From: Planctomycetota bacterium
GTDB lineage: Bacteria > Planctomycetota > PUPC01 > JACPCR01
Direction of reading: 5' to 3'
Assembly (NCBI GenBank): GCA_016179685.1
Contig: JACPCR010000052.1
Span: forward strand, 1 to 64,000
DNA: 64,000 nucleotides
Below the pieces are notes generated by a model. That model ran no database searches and had not been told where the DNA came from. It was given only the letters and a program-made list of their open reading frames with translations. Positions 1 through 11,027 of this stretch are shown here, piece after piece. The first letter of the stretch is position 1, and every line of letters starts with the position of its first letter. The translations under genes and the position numbers were made by a program.

Positions 1-582
1 AAGACTCCCACCTTGCAGCCCCCCCAGCCGCCCAAACACGAGCTGACCGCGCTCTCTCCACCCCAACTGAAGGCGGGCGATGCCCGCAACCGAAGCGTCT
101 GTCAATATCGGTTTGAGAATGTACCATCCGTCGGTCGGCCGTTTACCACGCGTCGGGCGTCGGTGTACCACCGGGGGGGCGCGCAGGCATGAGTGAGGGA
201 TAGGCTGCAGGCTTGGTTGGGAGTTGAGCGGGTCATGAGATGAACGGTATCCGGTGCTAGGAATTCCTCGTGAGTGACCGCCGGTGGGGCCGGCCCCACC
301 GGGGGTCACAGTGAGAGGGTTGTGTCTCCCGAATCGATGGTCGGACGCCCTCCAGCGGCGCCGCTGCCTGACAAAATACCGCACCTCACTTATCATCTGG
401 CTCGTGAATCATTCGGATAAGGCAGGCGCGGCGCGGAGTTGTTTAAACAGGCTTCGGGTGTCCGGTGTCCGCAACGTCGAAAGGGCCAGCGGCTGAGAAT
501 GGGCCATTGACTCTGGAGAGCCATGAGACCCCTCTGAGGTTTTCCGACACCTGACACCTTCCCCTCTACAGTGTGCCTCTCT

Positions 583-1458
583 ATGGCGATCCTCGATTCG
601 GAATTCATGCAGAAGCTCGAGCAGCTCGAGTTGGTTTCCCGCAAGATCTTCACCGGCCGGATGAAGGGGGAACGGCGCTCCCGCAAGCGCGGGGTCAGCA
701 TCGAGTTCGCCGATTACCGGGATTACACCCCGGGCGACGACCTGCGCTTCGTGGATTGGAACGTCTACGGCCGGCTCGATCGCCTGTTTCTGAAGCTGTT
801 CATGGAAGAGGAGGACCTGTTCCTGTACCTGCTGGTGGACCGGAGTGCGTCGATGGATTTTGGATCGCCCACCAAGCTGGACTATGCGAAGAAGGTGGCG
901 GCCGCCCTCGGCTACATCGCCCTGGTCAACAGCGAGCGCGTCGCCGTCGGGGCCTTCAACGACGGACTCCGGGACTACTTCCGGCCGGCCCGCGGCCGCA
1001 AGCAAATGTGGAAACTGTTCCAGTTCCTCGAGGCCGTCCATGCCGACGGTTCCACCGTCCTGGCCGACTCCTGCCGCCACTTCGCCCTCCGACACCGCAC
1101 CAAGGGCGTCGTCGTCCTCCTGTCGGACTTCCTCGATCCCGCTGGCTACGAAAATGCCTTCCGCTTCTTCGTGGGACAGAAATATGACCTCTTCGCCATC
1201 CACGTCCTCAGCGAGGAGGAGGTCCATCCGCCGTTTGCGGGCGACCTCCGGCTGGTGGACGCGGAAAACGGCAGCCGGGCCGAGATCACCGTGAGCGGGC
1301 CGCTCCTGAAGACCTACCAGCGGCGGCTCGGCTTCTTCTGCGACTCCCTCAAGTCCTTCTGCACCCAGCGCGGGATCGCCTACTTGTACGCGACCACCGG
1401 GATACCTTTCGATCAGCTCATCCTCAGCTACCTGCGGCAAGGGGGCCTGGTGAAATGA
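583..1458 (+). CDS. DUF58 domain-containing protein
   Basis: RRSRKRGVSIEFADYRDYTPGDDLRFVDWNVYGRLDRLFLKLFMEEEDL and LLVDRSASMDFG are typical of DUF58; next to a BatA/VWA gene. Confidence 0.9.
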   Translation: MAILDSEFMQKLEQLELVSRKIFTGRMKGERRSRKRGVSIEFADYRDYTPGDDLRFVDWNVYGRLDRLFLKLFMEEEDLFLYLLVDRSASMDFGSPTKLDYAKKVAAALGYIALVNSERVAVGAFNDGLRDYFRPARGRKQMWKLFQFLEAVHADGSTVLADSCRHFALRHRTKGVVVLLSDFLDPAGYENAFRFFVGQKYDLFAIHVLSEEEVHPPFAGDLRLVDAENGSRAEITVSGPLLKTYQRRLGFFCDSLKSFCTQRGIAYLYATTGIPFDQLILSYLRQGGLVK

Positions 1459-3329
1459 GCACGTTCTTCGAAAGCCACTTCCTCGACGCCTCGGCACTCG
1501 GGTGGCTGGCAGGCCTCGCCCCTCTCATCATCCTCCTCTACTTCCTCAAGCTCAAACGCGAGGAATGGACCGTTCCCAGCACGCTCCTCTGGCAGCAAAG
1601 CATCGAGGACCTGCGGGTCAACGCGCCTTTCCAGCGCATCCGGCGCAACCTGCTCCTCTTCCTCCAACTCCTGATCTTGCTGCTCGCCGTGCTCGCCCTC
1701 GCCCGGCCCCTCTGGAATCTGAAACAGGAGCAGAGCCGGCGCACCATCGTCCTGATCGACACCTCCGCCAGCATGGCCGCGGAGGACATGGAGGGCACAC
1801 GGCTCGCCGCAGCCCAGCGGGCAGCCCTCGAGCTCGTCTCCAATATGGTCGCCGCCGATCAGATGGCCGTCATCCGGTTCGCCGCACAGTCCTCCGTCCT
1901 CTCCCCCTTTACCAGCGACCGCGGCCGCCTGCGCGAGGCCATCGAAGGCCTTCAAGTCGAGGCCACCGAGACGAGCCTCCGCGACGGCTTGACCATCGCC
2001 TTCTCCCTCGCGAGGGCGCAGCCGGGCGAGGACCGCCGGGCCGAGGTCCATCTCTTCAGCGACGGCCGCTTCGGCGACCTGGGGGAGCTGGGCGCCCTGT
2101 CCGGCGAGGTGACCTACCATCCGATGGGCCGCAGCGGCCGCAACGTCGGCCTCGTGGCCCTCGACGTCGGGTACTCCTCAGGCCCCGAGTCCTCCAGCGA
2201 AATCTTCTACAGCCTCGAGAACTTCGACGCCGCCGAAACGGAGGTCACCGTCGAGTTCACCTTCAATGATGCGCTCATCGGCGTCAAGAAGGGCAAGATC
2301 GGGCCAGGACTCCGGCTCTCGGACCTCGCCCCCTCCACGGGCAACCGCGAGGGGATTCTCAAGGTCCAGATCATCGGCAACGACGCGTTCCCCCTGGATA
2401 ATACCGGCTGGGCCGTGGTCCGCCGGCCCGGCAGGACCCGCGTGTTCCTCGTCGGCGAGGGCGATTTCTTCCTCACCCGGGCGCTCCAGGTGTCCGGCGC
2501 CGAAATCACACCCATCGCGCCCGCCGATTACCGGCCAGCCATGGCCGAGGAGGCCGACATCGTCCTCTTCGACGGCTGGTCGCCCCCTCAGACCGGCCGC
2601 GGCAGCTTCATCTTCCATAACGCACACCCGGTCATCCCGGGCCTGTCCGTCGGCGAAAACGCGGAGTCCCCTCTCATCCTGGACTGGGATCAGACGCATC
2701 CGCTCATGCGCTTCTTCTCCCTGGCCGAGGTGTTCGTCCTGGAGATGCCCCGCATCACCCACCCCAACTGGATGAGGGTCCTGGCCCAGACGACGGAGGG
2801 ACCCCTGATCCTCTGCTCGGAACAGGAGAATTTCCGGGCTCTTTACCTGCCGTTCCATATCAGCCGGGTATCGAATTTCTCCGCGCAAGGGACATTCCCC
2901 ATCTTTGTCCTCAATGCCCTGCGGTGGCTGCCGACGCGGGGCGTCCACGGCCCCCGCCAGTTCCGGACGGGCGAGACGCTGATCGCGGCGGCCGGAACGC
3001 ACTCGGAGCTGATGGTGGTGGACCCTCTGGGCCGGCGTCACAACGTGGCCGCAGCCAACGGGCGCGTCCTCTTCCCCCTCACGACCCAAACGGGCGTCTA
3101 CCAGGTCCTGGGCGCCGGTCCACAGCCCGAGCCCTATGCCTGCAACCTCCTGAGCGCCGCCGAATCCAGGATAGCCCCCGTGGAGGACTTCAAGCTCAAG
3201 GGCGCCGAGGTGAAGGCCGAGGCGGGCGTGGCGCGGGTCAATCGCGAGATTTGGCACTGGCTCATCCTCGCTGCCTTCTTCATCCTTCTCTTCGAATGGT
3301 ACGTCTACAACGCCAAGGTCTACATTTAA
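1455..3329 (+). CDS. BatA/VWA domain-containing membrane protein
   Basis: N-terminal BatA-like LGWLAGLAPLIILLYFLKLKREEWTVPSTLLW, VWA motif IVLIDTSASM, C-terminal TM helix; overlaps the DUF58 stop. Confidence 0.85.
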   Translation: MSTFFESHFLDASALGWLAGLAPLIILLYFLKLKREEWTVPSTLLWQQSIEDLRVNAPFQRIRRNLLLFLQLLILLLAVLALARPLWNLKQEQSRRTIVLIDTSASMAAEDMEGTRLAAAQRAALELVSNMVAADQMAVIRFAAQSSVLSPFTSDRGRLREAIEGLQVEATETSLRDGLTIAFSLARAQPGEDRRAEVHLFSDGRFGDLGELGALSGEVTYHPMGRSGRNVGLVALDVGYSSGPESSSEIFYSLENFDAAETEVTVEFTFNDALIGVKKGKIGPGLRLSDLAPSTGNREGILKVQIIGNDAFPLDNTGWAVVRRPGRTRVFLVGEGDFFLTRALQVSGAEITPIAPADYRPAMAEEADIVLFDGWSPPQTGRGSFIFHNAHPVIPGLSVGENAESPLILDWDQTHPLMRFFSLAEVFVLEMPRITHPNWMRVLAQTTEGPLILCSEQENFRALYLPFHISRVSNFSAQGTFPIFVLNALRWLPTRGVHGPRQFRTGETLIAAAGTHSELMVVDPLGRRHNVAAANGRVLFPLTTQTGVYQVLGAGPQPEPYACNLLSAAESRIAPVEDFKLKGAEVKAEAGVARVNREIWHWLILAAFFILLFEWYVYNAKVYI

Positions 3330-3335
3330 GGCGGG

Positions 3336-4403
3336 CTAAGACGGGACTTGATACCGCCGGAGCCTGTCCTCATCGACTTGTACGCCGAGCCCGGGCCCCT
3401 GGGGCACCCGAAGCGTCCCGCCCTGGAACTCGAAAGGCTTGGCCAGCACGTCGTCCGTGAGGCCGTGGTAGCAGGTGTCGTTGGGGCCTGAAAAATTGGG
3501 GGTCGAAGCCGCCATGTGCAGGACGGCCGCGGTCTTCAGCCCGAGATCATGCGAACAGTGCATCATGCAGGGGACGCCCCAAGCCTCGGCCGTGATGGCC
3601 ACCTTCTTCACGCGCCAGAGGCCGCCGGCCGCCGGAGTATCCGGCATCAGCATGTCCGCCGCTCCGGCCGAAAGGATCGGAAGCACGGATTGCGGGTTGC
3701 CGATAGGCATGTTCAGGAAGAGGCGCACTCCGATTTCTCGGCGGAAACGTGCCAGGATGCGCGGGTCTTCAGCGGGGCAGGGGTCCTCGAAGCATTCTAC
3801 GCCCAGGCTTTTCACGGCTCTGAGGAGCTTCTCCGCCCGCTCCACGCTATGGCCCGAGTTGGCGTCGGGCCGAAGGACGGCGCTGTGGCCGACCGCCTTC
3901 TGGATGGCCTCGGCGATCTGGATGTCCTCCTCGACCTCTCTTCCGGCTTTGGTCTTCAGGAAGCGAAATCCCCATCGTTCCACGTACTCCCGGGCCGTGG
4001 CGGCCGAATCACCCGGCTTCTTGAGTCCCATGCACGCGCAGAAGTCCACGACGTCCCGCAGTCTCCCTCCCCAGAGCTCGCACAAGGGCAGCCCAGCCTT
4101 CTTGCCGAGGAGGTCCCAGAGGGCCATCTCGACGCCCGAGATGGGGCCGGCTTGGAGTCCCGCTTTTTCCATCTGGACGACCGCACTTTCGATGCCCGTG
4201 ACGGATACGCCCGCCAGGACGGTGTTCGGGTCCAGGGTAAAGTTGCCCTGGCCTTCTCCCCAGCCGACAAGGCCCGCATCCGTCGTCACCCGGACGATGA
4301 GGGGTGAAGCCGCGGTGGCATCGCCCCGGCGGCCAGTGTAGGGGCCCAAGGGAGGCGCATAGGGAATTCGCACGCGTGTCCAGGAAATCTGTTGGATGTT
4401 CAT
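3336..4403 (-). CDS. mandelate racemase/muconate lactonizing enzyme family protein
   Basis: enolase-superfamily architecture: KTKAGR, RPDANSG, FEDPCP, MHCSHDLG. Confidence 0.85.
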   Translation of the reverse strand: MNIQQISWTRVRIPYAPPLGPYTGRRGDATAASPLIVRVTTDAGLVGWGEGQGNFTLDPNTVLAGVSVTGIESAVVQMEKAGLQAGPISGVEMALWDLLGKKAGLPLCELWGGRLRDVVDFCACMGLKKPGDSAATAREYVERWGFRFLKTKAGREVEEDIQIAEAIQKAVGHSAVLRPDANSGHSVERAEKLLRAVKSLGVECFEDPCPAEDPRILARFRREIGVRLFLNMPIGNPQSVLPILSAGAADMLMPDTPAAGGLWRVKKVAITAEAWGVPCMMHCSHDLGLKTAAVLHMAASTPNFSGPNDTCYHGLTDDVLAKPFEFQGGTLRVPQGPGLGVQVDEDRLRRYQVPS

Positions 4404-4426
4404 AGGCGTCATGGAAACACGAGGCG

Positions 4427-4567
4427 CTTGGGGCGTCAAACCTGAAAAAACTTTTTGAGTTTGAGTTGCACCTTAAAGGCTTCCCTTTCCGCGTCCGGGT
4501 TGGGCCGGCGAAGCCGGGCCAGCCCTGGCTTCGAAATCCGCGTAGCCCGGATGGCGCAGCGGATTTC
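4427..4567 (-). repeat. composite hairpin leader, copy I
   Basis: minus strand: GAAATCCGCTGCGCC..GGGCTACGCGGATTTC, then GGCCCGGCTTCGCCGGCC, then GTGCAACTCAAACTCAAAAAGTTTTTTCAGGTTTGACGCCCC; lies just upstream of the 4403 start. Confidence 0.75.
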
Positions 4568-4631
4568 ATGAGGTTCGCTTCCGTGGGGAACCGAAACCGC
4601 TATAATACAAGTAATTCTGGGGAAATTCGAT

Positions 4632-6314
<1,683 letters not shown>

Positions 6315-6399
6315 GTGCCGGGGTGGCGCCGTTCGGACAACGGCTTAGGCCGTCACTCCAACTGGCGTTGCGACCAAAGATTGCGGTAGGAGGCCTGCT

Positions 6400-6837
6400 A
6401 TGAATACCGAGCCATCTGTTCCAACACCCATCCCTCGGCGCGTCCTGATTGCCAAGATCGGTCTCGATGGACACGACCGCGGTGCCAAGATCATCGCCGC
6501 CGCCCTGCGCGACGCGGGTATGGAAGTCGTCTATACCGGCCTGCATCAGACCCCGGAGATGATCGCCGCTACGGCGGTTCAGGAGGACGTGGACCTGGTG
6601 GGCGTGAGTATCCTGTCCGGCGCGCACCTGACGCTCGTGCCGAAGCTGCTGAAGCTGCTTGCCGAGCAGCAGGCCGCGGACATCCCGGTCGTCGTGGGCG
6701 GAATCATCCCCCGGTCGGACAGCCAGGCCATGGAGAAGCTCGGCGTTGCCCGCGTCTTCACGCCGGGCGCATCGCTTTCCGAGATCACGGCGGCCGTCCG
6801 CGAGCTGGCTTCGAAGGCAAGAGCTGCCGCGTCGTGA
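6400..6837 (+). CDS. icmB: cobalamin-binding small subunit of acyl-CoA mutase
   Basis: [69 protein letters not shown]: DxHxxG B12-binding domain. Confidence 0.9.
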   Translation: MNTEPSVPTPIPRRVLIAKIGLDGHDRGAKIIAAALRDAGMEVVYTGLHQTPEMIAATAVQEDVDLVGVSILSGAHLTLVPKLLKLLAEQQAADIPVVVGGIIPRSDSQAMEKLGVARVFTPGASLSEITAAVRELASKARAAAS

Positions 6838-7119
6838 AATAGGCCCGCCGCCGTGCGGCAGGGAGTAGCGAAGCGCTCGTGCGCTTCGACCGCGTTTCTC
6901 GGCCCGCACGGAGCAGAGCCGCCGCTCTGCGGCGGGTGTCGGTGGTTGACGCCGCCGCGGTCGGTATCGGGGGGCATGAATCCAATATGGCTTCGGCGCT
7001 CGCAGCCGGAGTGCCACCGCGACAATTCCCAATCGGACGCCGCTTGCTCCGCTGCGTGGGTGACGACCACGACAGCGTTAGATTCTGGCGTAAGTCGTTG
7101 GAGTGACGGCAATAGTCTT

Positions 7120-7162
7120 TAGCCCGGATTTCTCATCCCGCCGGGACGAGAAATCCGGGCTA
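7120..7162. repeat. 43-nt near-perfect palindrome
   Basis: TAGCCCGGATTTCTC-A-TCCCG-C-CGGGA-C-GAGAAATCCGGGCTA. Confidence 0.8.
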
Positions 7163-7167
7163 AGGAG

Positions 7168-8046
7168 TCACAAGCCAGGCCAGTCGCGAGGCAGGAAAAG
7201 GATTTGATCTGACCCCAGCTCGCCGTCTCGTAGCACCACGAACAGCACGGCGGCAACGAGGTCCGCGGACGTGCCCGGGTTGCGGGCATGTCCGCCCTCG
7301 CGCAGCCACTCATCCAGGCGGGATATCGCCTCGGCCGACCCCGCGCCTTCGGGCCAGCCGGCGTCCAGCACCTGGCGCGCCCGCCGAGCCGCTTCTTCCG
7401 ACTCCGCCCGCCCCCGCTTGCGCGCGATCAGGGTGTCCGGGAATTCCGCCATCAGGGACAGGTGCAGTCGAATGATTGGCGTCTCCAGGCCTCGGAAACG
7501 GGCACGCTCGGACCGGAATGTGGAGAGGCCGAATCCCAGGACGTCCTCAAAATCGTTCGCATACTGCCGGGCAATCCTGTCCCGGTCCGCGGCCAGAGCC
7601 ATGGCTTGCCGCAGGGTGCAGGCCGGCGGCTGCGACACGTCCTGGGCATCGACGCGGCCGAGGCCGCCCGGATGGGCGCGGCGGATGGCCTCATAGGCCC
7701 ACTCCGCGTCCTGGCGCGTCAGGCCGGCGAGCACCTGGGCCACGCCTTCCCGCATGGGTGCACCTCGGGGGACCGCCGCGAGGGGCGCGAACAACAGGAT
7801 CATGCCGAGGTTGGTATTGCTGGGGACCCGGCGCTGGGTCGCCTCGACCGCCTCGAGGATGGTCCTGCCCACCCCTGCGTCCTCTGCCCGGCCCATCGCT
7901 GGCGCCATCGCCATGGCGCTCAAGATGAAGTCCAGATAGGTCACGTCCTCGAAATCGGCGAAGCGGTGCACGTTGCCCGGCTTGCGAGCCGTCACCTCGA
8001 GAAGACAGGCGATTTGGGCACATTCCACGATGGAAGGGGGTGTCAT
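7168..8046 (-). CDS. triphosphoribosyl-dephospho-CoA synthase (CitG/MdcB)-like protein of the H4MPT C1 cluster
   Basis: EVTARKPGNVHRF, SNTNLGMILLFAPLA typical of the CitG family; located in an mch/fhc cluster. Confidence 0.8.
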   Translation of the reverse strand: MTPPSIVECAQIACLLEVTARKPGNVHRFADFEDVTYLDFILSAMAMAPAMGRAEDAGVGRTILEAVEATQRRVPSNTNLGMILLFAPLAAVPRGAPMREGVAQVLAGLTRQDAEWAYEAIRRAHPGGLGRVDAQDVSQPPACTLRQAMALAADRDRIARQYANDFEDVLGFGLSTFRSERARFRGLETPIIRLHLSLMAEFPDTLIARKRGRAESEEAARRARQVLDAGWPEGAGSAEAISRLDEWLREGGHARNPGTSADLVAAVLFVVLRDGELGSDQILFLPRDWPGL

Positions 8047-8157
8047 GGTTCAAAAACGAATCGCGTGAGAAAACGCTCCTTCGGCTGCGAATGAAATCCG
8101 CGGCAGGAGATAACGGGTCTCGGGCCCAGTGCCCGGTGAACAGTATACGCCGGATCA

Positions 8158-9036
8158 TCAAGGCCGTGACGCCGCGAAGGCCAGAAGACGCGCGGCCACG
8201 TCCACGCCGGTCGCCGCCGAGATCGCCTGCCAGCCGGGCACCGAATTGGCCTCGATCACGTATGGGCCGCGGCCGTCGGGTCCGTAGAGCAGGTCGATGC
8301 CCGCCACTTGCGCATCCAGCGCCCGGGCGGCGGCAACGGCCAGTCTGGCCTCCTGGGCGGAAAGCTCAACCGGCTCGGCCGCGGCCCCTTGAGCCACGTT
8401 GGTGCGCCAATCGCCAGTGGACCGGCGTCGCATCGCGGCAATGACCTCGCCGCCCAGCACCAAAGCCCGGAGGTCCCAGCCGGGGTGGTGGATGAATTCC
8501 TGGACATACAACACGGCGTCAAGGCGCTCGAGCGTGGTGAAGGTCCGGTACGCCAGCTCCTCATCGTTCACCCGGACCATCCCTTTGCCCAGGGAGCCGA
8601 ACAGCGGCTTGACAACCACGTCGCGACCCAGCCGGTGGAAAGCATCGAGGGCGGCCTCGGAGTCCTCGCAGACCACGGTACGAGGAACGAGAAGACCCGA
8701 GGCTTCGAGCCGGGCGCTGGCGAGAAACTTGTCCACACAGGCCTCGATGGCCCTCGGGCCGTTGATCACGCGAACACCGGACCCCACGAGCCGGTGGAGA
8801 AAATCCATCCGGAAGACGATCTGCTCGAGCGATCCGGGAGGAAGGGTGCGAACCAGGACGCAGCCGGTCTCCCGAAGAGAGATGCCTCCGCCCTCGGTCC
8901 GGGGAGCGGCCTCCCCCAGGCCGGCGCGCAGCAGCCGGAAGGAGATGGGAACGATGTCGTGGCCGGCCGCCCGGGCGGCCCGTTCCAAGTCCCGCACGTG
9001 CCAACCCTTGCTCGAAGTCAGGACGGCGAAGCGCAT
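8158..9036 (-). CDS. ATP-grasp (RimK-like) protein, probable tetrahydromethanopterin-associated glutamate ligase-type enzyme
   Basis: VVKPLFGSLGKGMVRV, YVQEFIHHPGWDLRALVLGGEVIAAMRRRS, YVIEANSVPGWQAI. Confidence 0.8.
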   Translation of the reverse strand: MRFAVLTSSKGWHVRDLERAARAAGHDIVPISFRLLRAGLGEAAPRTEGGGISLRETGCVLVRTLPPGSLEQIVFRMDFLHRLVGSGVRVINGPRAIEACVDKFLASARLEASGLLVPRTVVCEDSEAALDAFHRLGRDVVVKPLFGSLGKGMVRVNDEELAYRTFTTLERLDAVLYVQEFIHHPGWDLRALVLGGEVIAAMRRRSTGDWRTNVAQGAAAEPVELSAQEARLAVAAARALDAQVAGIDLLYGPDGRGPYVIEANSVPGWQAISAATGVDVAARLLAFAASRP

Positions 9037-9042
9037 GGCCGA

Positions 9043-9086
9043 GACCTCCAGGACGGGGGTGAGGAGACATCCCCGTCCTGGAGGTC
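9043..9086. repeat. 16-bp perfect-stem hairpin upstream of the ATP-grasp gene
   Basis: GACCTCCAGGACGGGG-12 nt-CCCCGTCCTGGAGGTC. Confidence 0.8.
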
Positions 9087-9132
9087 TACCTTCCCGGGTT
9101 CAGAAGTGGCGGAGCACTTCCACACTCGATGA

Positions 9133-10089
9133 CTACTGGAAAAATGACCGTTCAAGGAGGGCGATGTTCCTGCTTCCGAACTGGAAGGACCGGCCCGTAT
9201 CGACGTTCTCAAAGGTGATCTCGGCCGGGCTGAAGAGCAGCTTATCGATCTTGTAGAAGTCGTGGTTGTAGCGTTTGAAGATTTCGGAGAACGGATCGCC
9301 GTAGTCCGGGGAGGCGCTGGAGGGCGTCTTCGGCCCGATGGTCTCGAGGCTGGCGTCGTCGCCCCGAACGCGGAGCTTCACGGAAGCCCCGTACAGGATG
9401 GCGTCATTGGTGCGTCCGATGGCGGCGAGATCGTCCTTGGCGACGGGCGGCATCGGGGCCGAGCCCTCTCCACAGACCACCCGATGAAGGTCAAAGCCAA
9501 GCTCCAGGAGCTTGTGCAAAGCGGTCTCCACGGAGCGCGCGACCACCTGGAAGCCGCCAGCCATGCTGGCCGTCGGCGCCAGGAACAGGTAAATCTTCTG
9601 GGGCGGGAGGTGAAGCTTGTCCGCCAGGTAGTCGACCACTTCCGCGGAGGGGAACTGGCGGGTTTCGAGCACGCCGAGGGCGACGTCGCATTTTTCACGG
9701 CATCCGATGACGTCGAAGAGCGGCTCGGCCCCGTAGAGGGCCCGCATGGGACCCGAGCCGATGGCGAAATACTTGCCGGACGCGATCTGCCATCCCGCGT
9801 ATTGCGACCCCATGCAGGCCTGGACCGGATACTCGGAACGGACGCACACGAGGGGGCAGGAGGTTCCGGACACGGCATGCTCCTTCCAGCCCACCGTGCC
9901 GAGGTTGGCCAAGCAGACGCGGGCGAGCCAGGCGCCGGCGCTGAGGCCGCCCTGAGCCTGGATGCCGAAGTCGAATCCTCGGGCGCCGCGGGGCAGCTCC
10001 AAAGGCTTGACGCCCAGGCCCTCGGCGTAGTGCGTGACCTCGCTGACCAGTTGATAGGCCCGATGATTCAGGGATAGGGATGCCGGCAT
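9133..10089 (-). CDS. mch: methenyltetrahydromethanopterin cyclohydrolase
   Basis: LSLNHRAYQLVSEVTHYAEGLGVKPLELPRGARGFDFGIQAQGGLSAGAWLARVCLANLG; YLFLAPTASMAGGFQVVARSVETALHKL. Confidence 0.93.
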   Translation of the reverse strand: MPASLSLNHRAYQLVSEVTHYAEGLGVKPLELPRGARGFDFGIQAQGGLSAGAWLARVCLANLGTVGWKEHAVSGTSCPLVCVRSEYPVQACMGSQYAGWQIASGKYFAIGSGPMRALYGAEPLFDVIGCREKCDVALGVLETRQFPSAEVVDYLADKLHLPPQKIYLFLAPTASMAGGFQVVARSVETALHKLLELGFDLHRVVCGEGSAPMPPVAKDDLAAIGRTNDAILYGASVKLRVRGDDASLETIGPKTPSSASPDYGDPFSEIFKRYNHDFYKIDKLLFSPAEITFENVDTGRSFQFGSRNIALLERSFFQ

Positions 10090-10102
10090 AAGACCTCCTG
10101 CT

Positions 10103-10142
10103 CTTCCACGATGAAGGTGCGGCTGCACCTCCATCGTGGAAG
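10103..10142. repeat. 40-nt hairpin
   Basis: CTTCCACGATG-A-AGGTGC-GGCT-GCACCT-C-CATCGTGGAAG. Confidence 0.85.
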
Positions 10143-10143
10143 A

Positions 10144-10193
10144 TGATGAGAAGGGTGCGGAAGTGCTGGTGCGCTTCCGCACCCTTCTCATCA
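10144..10193. repeat. 50-nt hairpin overlapping the fhcC stop codon
   Basis: TGATGAGAAGGGTGCGGAAG-TGCTGGTGCG-CTTCCGCACCCTTCTCATCA, 20-bp perfect arms. Confidence 0.85.
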
Positions 10194-11027
10194 CGCTTGC
10201 CAGACGAGTATCTCTCCTTTTCCGGACTCCACCAGGTCGCCGCTGTAGCGTCGATATCGGCCCTCTCCCGCGGGGACCGGGAGCGACAATTTCCAGGATT
10301 GTAGCTTTTTCAGGTACAAAGAGACGAAGGGTGGGCGATAAGTGCAATCATAGCTAAAGGTAGGCAGAAGCTCGACCTGCCTCTGTGAGTCCCCCGGCGT
10401 TTCGCCAAAGAAGATCAGGCTGCCGCGCCTCATGCCCGCGCCGGCGCGCACGCCCGGGAGACCTCCCACGAGGATGTTTCCGGCGTGCATGGAGACGCCG
10501 GGGAAATCGCCGACCTGGCCTCGGACGGCGATGAGGCCTCGCCGCATGGAGCAACCGACCTCGTTCCTCGCGCTGCCTTCGACGAGGATGACGCCGCCCC
10601 GCATCCCGGTCCGGCTGCCGCGGTAGGCCCCGCCAAGAAGGTGTCCAGCGTCGCCTCGGATATGGATTCTGCCAGCCCTCATCTCGGCGCCCGTCCAGTC
10701 CCCCGCGTTCCCTCGGACCTCGAGACGCCCGCCAGACATCTCCGCTCCCGCGTGCATCCCCGCATTTCCGTCCACCACCAGCAGGCCACGGGTCATGCCA
10801 GCCCCGATGTGCTTCACCCGGCTGCAGTCCCCTTCGATGACTGCGGCCTCGTTCCCATCCCGCAGTCCCACTTCGAAGAAGTCCGCCACCCGAGCCCGCT
10901 CGTTGCCGTGGTCAACCTCCAGACGCTCGATCTCCTTCACCGCCAGGCCCTCCAGCCGGTCGGGGCTCAGGCATTCGGCCTCGATAGGGATCGGCGACGC
11001 GTTTCTCAGGCGCAAAAGAATCGACAT
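10191..11027 (-). CDS. fhcC: formylmethanofuran dehydrogenase subunit C
   Basis: repeated G-x-M-x-x-G parallel beta-helix (GAGMTRGLLVVDGNAG, GAEMRAGRIHIRGDAGHLLGG); overlaps fhcD by TGATG. Confidence 0.9.
   Translation of the reverse strand: MSILLRLRNASPIPIEAECLSPDRLEGLAVKEIERLEVDHGNERARVADFFEVGLRDGNEAAVIEGDCSRVKHIGAGMTRGLLVVDGNAGMHAGAEMSGGRLEVRGNAGDWTGAEMRAGRIHIRGDAGHLLGGAYRGSRTGMRGGVILVEGSARNEVGCSMRRGLIAVRGQVGDFPGVSMHAGNILVGGLPGVRAGAGMRRGSLIFFGETPGDSQRQVELLPTFSYDCTYRPPFVSLYLKKLQSWKLSLPVPAGEGRYRRYSGDLVESGKGEILVWQA

Noticed and set aside
9043-9086. Classical Rho-independent terminator
   Set aside because: Strong stem but no U-tract on either strand.
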